Shown here piece after piece: positions 57,590 through 64,000 of a DNA stretch of 64,000 nt. The stretch spans positions 33,392,011 through 33,456,010 of the forward strand of contig NC_080082.1 in the NCBI RefSeq assembly GCF_949987535.1, written 5' to 3'. A model generated the notes under the pieces. That model made no database searches and had not been told where the DNA came from. It worked only from the letters and a program-made list of their open reading frames with translations. Made by a program: the position numbers and the translations under genes. This DNA is from Balaenoptera acutorostrata. Taxonomy: Eukaryota > Chordata > Mammalia > Artiodactyla > Balaenopteridae. Positions within the stretch are counted from its first letter, which is position 1. Every line of letters begins with the position of its first letter.

Positions 57590-57905
57590 TCTCTTAGAGA
57601 GAACTTCTAGATAAACTCTGACCTGGTTGCTATGTTTGGGTAATGCATTATCATTTCAGTACCGATCTAAGAAAACCATAATTAGTCATGTAAATATGTT
57701 AGAGGAAAAAAAAATAGAAATAATATAGTTCTTTCTCTGTTCCTCCCTCAAAGAAATGTAGATAATCAGAGTGTGTCTGTGCCACAAGATACATGATTCA
57801 TTCTCCAGTGTTAGCTCCCTTTGTTATTCATATCAATAATGTTGGCTCTTGTCCCTTTGTTGTAATTAATCTCTTAATTATCTGTCTTTTTCACTTGACT
57901 CTGAA
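57590..57905. promoter_or_regulatory. Candidate conserved non-coding block
   Basis: Repeat-free and rich in homeodomain-type cores: TAATGCATTA palindrome at 57641-57650, CCATAATTAGTCATG near 57675, TGTAATTAATCTCTTAATTA at 57861-57880. Conservation is inferred. Confidence 0.4.
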
Positions 57906-58919
57906 GGCAAGGACCTATCTGATGCACCTTGTGCTCCTAGTTTGGGTTGGGTGGCTTTAGGGTCCCTTACACAAAGATGACAAATGTGTGGCATGCGTGC
58001 TGTTGCTCCACCTTCCCAGGCTGTGGAAGACATTACTAATCAATCACTGCACTGAGCCTCTTGCTGGTCATAGACTTCTTCAAGTCAGACCTGTGGGTAG
58101 TCTCTAGCAACTAACCACAAATGACATGAAAAACTGAATCTTTTCCACACCCCAGTTCTAATGTTTAAATATGAAGCCTTCCTCAGAAAGGAAGGGCTCT
58201 GGAAACACGAGAACACTGAGGAGATGTGAGAAATGATAGAAGTTACCTAATCAACAGCACTCCTCTGCTAGGGGCTGGTCCAGAGAAGGCTCATCAAAGA
58301 AGTGACACAGGCAAGTGACCCACATTGGGCAACTACCTGGGATTTTTCAGTCTGGAACTAGGGGAGGAATTCTAAGTTTTCTTCAGTGATGAGGACTTGA
58401 GATATGAGATTAGGAGGAGTCAGAGACTATGGGAAAACTACTCTGATAAAATAAAACTGTCATGCAGAGTTGGCTTGAAGACATCCTGGCCCACGTGATT
58501 TCTGGTGTCCAGTCATCTCTGAGGCACAAATGGGCCTCTAACCTTTATCTTAGTTTGGTTGCATTGCCAACAAAGTCCCCTTTTTGGGGACATTAGTTTG
58601 AACCCTACTTCACATTTTGATTGAAGCCATCGAAAGTTGAGAACATGATTTTACTCAGCATTCTTGGCATTCACACTGCTTTAAAACTTTACTTGTATAG
58701 CTAACAAGACGTGTTGCAGCAAAGCTCTGGGCTGCCTCCACACCATCACATCTGATTGGAGGGCTGGAAAAAAATGCAACTTGATGCTTTGGAGTTCTTG
58801 TGGCATTTGTTCCCTTATTCTTTTATAATGACTCAGCCAAGAGGGACTGATTCTTTCCCTGGGTTCTTGACTCAGAAATTTGCCTTTCTCAAATCTATAG
58901 CAAAAACTCATTCTCAGTA
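57906..58919. other. Unclassified stretch
   Basis: No named repeat or gene recognised. Confidence 0.4.
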
Positions 58920-59035
58920 GGAGGCAGCTTGCAGGGTTCTAGCCCTGGTTCCACTACCAATGTGTACATGGCTTTGGAGATGTCCCTTTACTCTTCTGTT
59001 TCTGTCAAATAGGGAGTGGAGACAGTGACCTTGAG
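58920..59035 (+). mobile_element. MIR SINE fragment
   Basis: CTAGCCCTGGTTCCACTACC, then TACATGGCTTTGGAGATGTC and TTCTGTTTCTGTCAAATAGG follow the MIR core pattern in sense orientation. Confidence 0.6.
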
Positions 59036-59603
59036 GATCTTTGCAACAGTGAAGTTTCTTGACTGACTTTGCTCAGAGCTGGACAAAGCTGAGGCCTCAG
59101 GTTGACCTCTTCCTTCTGGCTGGCACTCTTCCAGGCTGAGGGAGCTCGCCTCTCGCTAATGAAAGGAGGCATCAGCAAACTACAGAATGCTTCCCTGCTC
59201 CACCTTCCGTGAATCTTGTTGCTGTTTTGTCTCATAAAGAGGAAACCCATTTTTCTGTTCTGGGTTTTGTGGTCTCCACACTCTTTTTCCTCATTCTTAT
59301 CACGAAGCTTCAACGTCCTCCAGAGTAACTTATTCACAGCATCAGTCCCCATCTCTTAGGGATGCTCAGTGAATTTTCCTTCTATACAACCTCCAGTAAT
59401 TCACAGGATGAATAAATTCAAGTCCCAGACCTGGATCTAGTAACAAAGTTATTCTAGGATCAGGAAGCAAAAAAACAGGCTTCTACCAAAACCCAGCAGC
59501 TGAGAGATCAAGGAAGGTCTTCTCCAGACCTCTTGTATCTTGGGTTAGACTTTTGCCTCCATAAAAAAGAAAAGACCAAAGCTTAGGCCAAGGGAGTAGT
59601 TGC

Positions 59604-59607
<4 letters not shown>
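59036..59607. other. Unclassified stretch
   Basis: No named repeat. The minus-strand open frame at 59005-59352 (115 residues) partly covers the MIR and has no domain. Confidence 0.4.

Positions 59608-59648
<41 letters not shown>
59608..59648. repeat. (TG)n microsatellite
   Basis: A pure TG run of about 41 bp, the longest simple dinucleotide run in the window. Confidence 0.95.
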
Positions 59649-59650
<2 letters not shown>

Positions 59651-60158
59651 CTTTCAAATGAACTCTTCTCAAAGAAAAGGCTTGCTCGTGTGGGTGGACA
59701 ATCTTTTAAGAGCCACGAATCAGCCTCTGTCTGCTCTAATGGATGCCTGGTCTGAGACTTCTCAAGTGATTGGCACTCGGTACCCAATGAGTAATCAGTT
59801 GGAAAATCTTTTCAGTGTGGCAGAGTTAGGGATGTGAGAGCTGCTCTCAGGATGTGATGGGACAAATGTTCATCGTTACAGACAGGCATGGGGGGAAGAG
59901 AAAGATAAGAGGAAGTAGGAAGCCCACCTTTCATTCCTTACACAGAATTTTTACAGAACAGCTAGTAACATCTTCACAGTTTACGAAGCCCAGAGGAGTT
60001 AGTTTTAGAACCCACGTCTCCTGACTCTCCATCCAGGGATTTTTATTCTTGAACCTCACTTCCTTTGTTGAAGACCCCCCTCAGCAGTCTCTTCTGCATC
60101 CCAATTACGCAGACACTCAGGCACTTTGACTGTCCTGTTCTAGACCTCTCCAAGACTT

Positions 60159-60313
60159 CTTTATTTTTTTTAAATGGAAGTATAGTTGATTTACGATGTT
60201 GTGTTAATTTCTGCTGTACAGCAAAGTGATTCAGTTATACACATATATACATTCTTTATATATATATTCTTTTCCATTATGGTTTACCATAGGATATTAA
60301 ATATATTTCTCTG
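60159..60313 (-). mobile_element. L1 3' end, antisense, fragment 1 of 2
   Basis: The reversed A-tail (TTTATTTTTTTTAAATGG) is followed by AGTATAGTTGATTTACGATG, TGCTGTACAGCAAAGTGATT and TTCCATTATGGTTTACCATA, the reversed 3' UTR of a cetartiodactyl L1. It stops in ATATATTTCTCTG at 60301-60313 and resumes at 61149. Confidence 0.9.
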
Positions 60314-61135
60314 GATTTCTCATTTCAGGATCACAGTGTAGCCCCACTGTTCAGGTCTGAAGTTCTGAAAAGCAAGAATGGGTTTTTAAATAATGCTTAC
60401 TCTGGTAAGTTAGGACTTTCCACAAGCAACCATGCTTTAAGATTCAAAGAAAAGTCCAGTGGGTTGTAAGAAAATTCAGAGGGGAAACGTCCAATGTTTT
60501 CTCTGGTTGATCATTTGAAACAACTTGCTGTCAATGTTCACTATATAAATGACTATATTAAGACTGAAGTTCTAGTTAATATTTTTTTTCCCTGTGAAAA
60601 TTATTCTCATTTTCAGAATGGTCCCTCTAAGAACGGATACTCTATATCAGATGCCATTATGGTGTCTTTAACCTAGAGAGGGGGTTTCATTTGTTATGTT
60701 AATATGATACTTTCCACAAGAAATGTTTTTATCTCAAAAATATAGGTAAGGGCTTCCCTGGTGGCACAGTGGTTGAGAATCTGCCTGCTAATGCAGGGGA
60801 CACGGGTTCGAGCCCTGGTCTGGGAAGATCCCACATGCCGCGGAGCAACTGGGCCCGTGAGCCACAACTACTGAGCCTGCGCGTCTGGAGCCTGTGCTCC
60901 GCAACAAGAGGGGTTGCGATAGTGAGAGGCCCGCGCACCGCGATGAAGAGTGGCCCCCGCTTGCCACAACTGGAGAAAGCCCTCGCACAGAAACGAAGAC
61001 CCAACACAGCCATAAATAAATAAATAAATTAATTAAAAAATATATATATATATATATAGGTAAAATGTTTGTGTACCATATAGAACTGTTTTATGTATTA
61101 TCATTAAAAACTGATTAAACTGAAAAAATATATAT
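60314..61135 (+). mobile_element. 5'-truncated retrocopy of an mRNA-like 3' end
   Basis: The segment is inserted in the antisense L1 and flanked by a 13-bp duplication ATATATTTCTCTG (60301-60313 and 61136-61148). After removing the CHR SINE nested in it, about 510 bp of unique sequence remain. It ends with two possible polyadenylation signals (ATTAAA at 61103-61108 and 61114-61119), a CTGAAAAAATATATA A-rich tail, and then the duplication. I do not recognise it as any SINE or LINE, so it looks like a processed copy of a cellular 3' UTR or non-coding RNA. The source gene is unknown. Confidence 0.7.
60750..61053 (+). mobile_element. CHR SINE, full length, sense
   Basis: A complete CHR SINE with A box (TGGCACAGTGGTTGAGAAT), B box (GGGTTCGAGCCC) and a TAAATAAATAAATTAATT tail that runs into TA repeats. 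A duplication of about 9-10 bp, TATAGGTAA, flanks it (60741-60749 and 61055-61063). It is nested in the retrocopy. Confidence 0.95.
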
Positions 61136-61148
61136 ATATATTTCTCTG

Positions 61149-61272
61149 TGCTATACAATAGGACCTTGCTGTTTATCCATTCTGTATATAAAAGCTTACA
61201 ACTGCTAACCCCAACTTCCCACTCCATCCCTCCCCAAACCCCCCCCCCCCCCTTGGCAACCACCAGTCCAAG
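61149..61272 (-). mobile_element. L1 3' end, antisense, fragment 2 of 2
   Basis: TGCTATACAATAGGACCTTG, CTGTTTATCCATTCTGTATA and CTTGGCAACCACCAGTCCAA continue the reversed L1 3' UTR directly from 60313. A C14 run lies at 61239-61252. The element ends near 61272, so it is 5'-truncated. Confidence 0.88.
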
Positions 61273-62494
61273 ACTCCTTTAGCATATGCATGTGTCCTGC
61301 TTCAAGTCACATCAAAATGATTAACTCCACAACCAGGTAATGTTTGGTTTCCAAAGGGATTCTTTACTCCGCCGAGGGCTTCTTTGAAGAACAAGTTCTG
61401 TGTTGAAATAGACCTTTCTTTCCAAAAATTGGGATTGAAGAGCCAAAGCTGTGAGCAGAGGCTGTACCCTGAAGAGGAACGTGGAAAGACAAAGTCATGA
61501 GGAAGCGGGTACCATGAGGAAAGGTACAAAGCAGGGCAAGGAAGAAGATAGGGAGGAGAAAGAAAGCAAGGTCAGGGACAGTGGGGAGAGTCCAGGAAAA
61601 GCACAGACCCAGTGGGGAGCACATCCAAGGACCTGAGGAAAGGTCCTGAAAACCCTACCAAGATCCAGAGCTGCCTTAGACCCCGTTCCTGCTTCCTGAG
61701 GCCTCACCTGACTGCCATCTTCCCTGCCCCCAGCGACAATAGCCGCCCCCATCCCGAGTCAGCCAAGAGAGACACTGTTTCTTCATCCCTGAGTGCCTAG
61801 TTGAATTGTTTGTTTCAGGAATGAAGCTATTGTGTAAAATTCAGCCCATCTGAACCTCCAGCAGCTTATGGCAAGGGAGAAGTCCCCTCGTTTGGCTAAT
61901 GATCAGAGAAAGCTACAGTGAAACAGCAGGGACGCTCTCTTCAGGGCTGACCCAATGTGACTTTTCTCTGTAGTAGAAAGTCGGGTAAAGAATGAGAAGC
62001 ATGGATGGAGACACAACCCGCTAGGGCATTAGGAGAAACAGCTAAATGACAGGAAACAATGGGCTCTGAGATCAGCTGCTCTGACAAATAAGTGAAGTCT
62101 TTCTTAGTTATTCCTGCTGTTGGGTTTTACTCTTTCCTATGCCCTAGTCTCAGTTAACTATTTTCATACAGTTCTAAAAGCTGGGTTCATAGAAGTTTTC
62201 TACTGCACCAGGAAATAAAAAAACACTTCATGCAGACGCTTTTAGAGTAGTTTAATACTCTTGTAAATAGATCAAACAAGCTGAAACCACTTTGCAGTCC
62301 CCAAATTTGAGTCCACAAGAGTACCAAGCAAGCAACCTAGTAGAAAAAAAAAGCCCATCTATCTTTTTCTTTTCCACTCAAACAGAATTCTAAGAGGCCC
62401 CTGAGATAACTGGATAATTAACCTCCTTTCAATAACTAACAGGAGTTAGTGGAAGCAGCTCTGATGAGAGAATGTGGAAAATTGCATTTCATAC
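61273..62494. other. Unclassified stretch
   Basis: No named repeat or gene. Open frames at 61302-61800 overlap in several frames on both strands, with no domain. Confidence 0.4.
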
Positions 62495-62605
62495 CGGCTA
62501 CCACTCAACACCGGTTACCTCATCTTGGGCAAGTTCCCGACCTCTTGGGGCTTTGGTTTATCCACCTATAAGGTGAAATTTGGGACTTGGCTAGTTGTTT
62601 TCCAA
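62495..62605 (+). mobile_element. MIR SINE fragment
   Basis: CGGTTACCTCATCTTGGGCA, then AGTTCCCGACCTCTTGGGGC and ATCCACCTATAAGGTGAAAT follow the MIR core. Confidence 0.65.
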
Positions 62606-63109
62606 TTATGCTTCCTGTAGCCGTAGGACAATGTGAAGGAATTGGAGCAGGTGAGGTCCCAGGTTCCCCACCTGCATTAAAAAATGCAACTCTGTGTTGC
62701 TTATTGACTTCTGCCTATTCTTTCCATTCAAGGGTTTCATTGCTTAAAATATTCTAAAAATAAGATAAAATAGAAAACCACTGAACTTGGTGGCTTCCAG
62801 AGTGAACTCTCTGAAAAAAACAATCACTATTGCAAAGGGAAAAATAAAGTTTCTAAGATTTATGCACAGACAAGACACAAAATAAAAATGCCATCAGTGC
62901 AGAACATCAGTGTCAACTTTGGAGTTGGGTCCTTTGATCATTTAACAGACCCCAGGATCAGATTGGTTAGAGGATATTTATATCTCACCTTACTAATCCC
63001 ATCCCCAAATATTTGATGTATGTTGCTTAAAATAATCAACCCTATAATAAACAAAACCTTAGTTTTGTTTAGTATTCACTAATCAATATTTTATAGCTAA
63101 GAAAAAATG

Positions 63110-63265
63110 TATAAGCTCACTTGGGGGCCTTGTTATAAAAGCAGCTCTTCTGGCCAGTCCCCCAAGATTCTGTTCTAGAATATCTGGGGTGGGGACTTGG
63201 CATCTGCTGTTTTAAGAAGTCTCCCAGCCTATAGATCACACTTTGAGAAGTACCACTTGTGTTAG
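63110..63265. mobile_element. hAT-Charlie MITE (MER5/MER20-like)
   Basis: GTGGGGACTTGGCATCTGCT with TTTTAAGAAGTCTCCCAGCC and the terminal ACTTTGAGAAGTACCACTTG resemble a MER5-class element. Confidence 0.6.
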
Positions 63266-64000
63266 GTTGGAGCTCCCAGAGGCAGACCCTGGCATGAAGT
63301 GTATGTGTAAGTGATTGATTAAGGAACTGCTCCCAGTAGAAACTGTCAAGAAAGTGGGGGAAACAGGACAGGAAAGGGAAAGAATGTACATAAGGATACA
63401 ACTTCAGATAAAGTCTCAGGTTTGTTCTAATCCTTCAGGGAGATGCCTAAGAGTGAGTGAGTTCCTACAAGAGTCAAGGGATCTGGGCTTTCACACACCG
63501 GTCAATCATAGGCTGACCCACAGGGGATGCAAATTCCCAGGTACCACCAGATCTCTGCATTGAAAGTGGTCCTCATGAGAGAGAATCTGGGTGGAGCAGG
63601 GCAGGTGAAATGCTTCACAAACTGAAGACTATCAAGTGGGTCAAGCTTAAGAGACCACAGTTGAAGGACACATTCAGTCCAAGATGCTCCATTGCTAGAA
63701 AATCAGTGCCAACAAACATGAAAAAGACATGAATGCCCAAGGAAACATTTATGACAAGCTTGGATGAGTGAATAAAAAGGGAATACTCAAGGTGAAAATG
63801 TTACTGTACTTATGCATCAGTAATTTCATGTAAAGTCAAAGGTCTATCACATATGACAGTGTGAATTCAACAGAAGATTTTCTACTCAAATGGCATTAAA
63901 TTTCTTTTTGACACTCTCAGAGGGCAGATTTATGGAATAACTGCCCATTTCACTCCCACTTTCCACTGTGAAGTGTGCAGCTGTTAAGCTAGCCCACTCC
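63266..64000. other. Unclassified stretch
   Basis: No named repeat or gene recognised up to the window end. Confidence 0.4.

Overview
This window is nuclear DNA from a mammal, most likely a cetacean (whale or dolphin). The strongest evidence is a set of well-preserved tRNA-Glu-derived CHR-type SINEs near 13.5, 22.3, 35.2, 55.4 and 60.8 kb. They have tRNA-like A and B boxes, the extended body module I associate with cetacean CHR copies, and AATAAA-rich tails flanked by target-site duplications. There is also one full-length but inactivated cetartiodactyl-type LINE-1. I recognise no BovB LINE and no primate or rodent SINE, which argues against a ruminant, primate or rodent. The older layer (MIR, L2, MLT1/ERVL LTRs, MER5-like DNA transposons, ancient L1M) is common to placental mammals.

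I find no confident protein-coding gene of the host. Nearly all open frames are short and fall in repeats or have no recognisable domain. The only recognisable protein sequence is LINE-1 ORF1/ORF2, and both are broken. One 69-bp minus-strand exon candidate (57043-57111) is worth testing. The window therefore looks like an intergenic or intronic stretch holding several non-repetitive blocks that may be conserved regulatory elements.

Layout. 1-9 kb: palindromic MITE, MER5-like fragment, a possible regulatory block at 1.56-2.07 kb, AT-rich microsatellites, a solo MLT1 LTR with a 5-bp duplication, MIR, L2 and an old CHR SINE. 9-17 kb: antisense ancient L1, CHR SINEs, a 5'-truncated L1 tail with a 14-bp duplication, and LTRs. 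17.6-18.5 kb: unique AT-rich block with repeated homeodomain-like motifs. 19-28 kb: microsatellites, MIR, MLT1, CHR, L2, and a short block with two inverted repeats near 24.5 kb. 28.2-36.1 kb: an ancient sense L1 split by a complete younger L1 (28504-34438, 17-bp duplications) and then by a CHR SINE. 36-43 kb: unique sequence with repeated palindromes, a G-quadruplex motif, minisatellites and candidate conserved blocks. 43.5-55 kb: LTRs, MIR, L1M traces, G-rich and AT-rich blocks. 55-61.3 kb: a CHR SINE that seems to carry a transduced 3' flank, the exon candidate, and a three-level nest (L1 tail, then mRNA-like retrocopy, then CHR SINE). 61.3-64 kb: mostly unclassified sequence.

Nothing here works as a gene pathway. 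The interest lies in the insertion history of the retroelements and in the possible regulatory blocks. I see no undescribed biological system. Repeat names come from recognising consensus features, not from a database search, and subfamily names are tentative.
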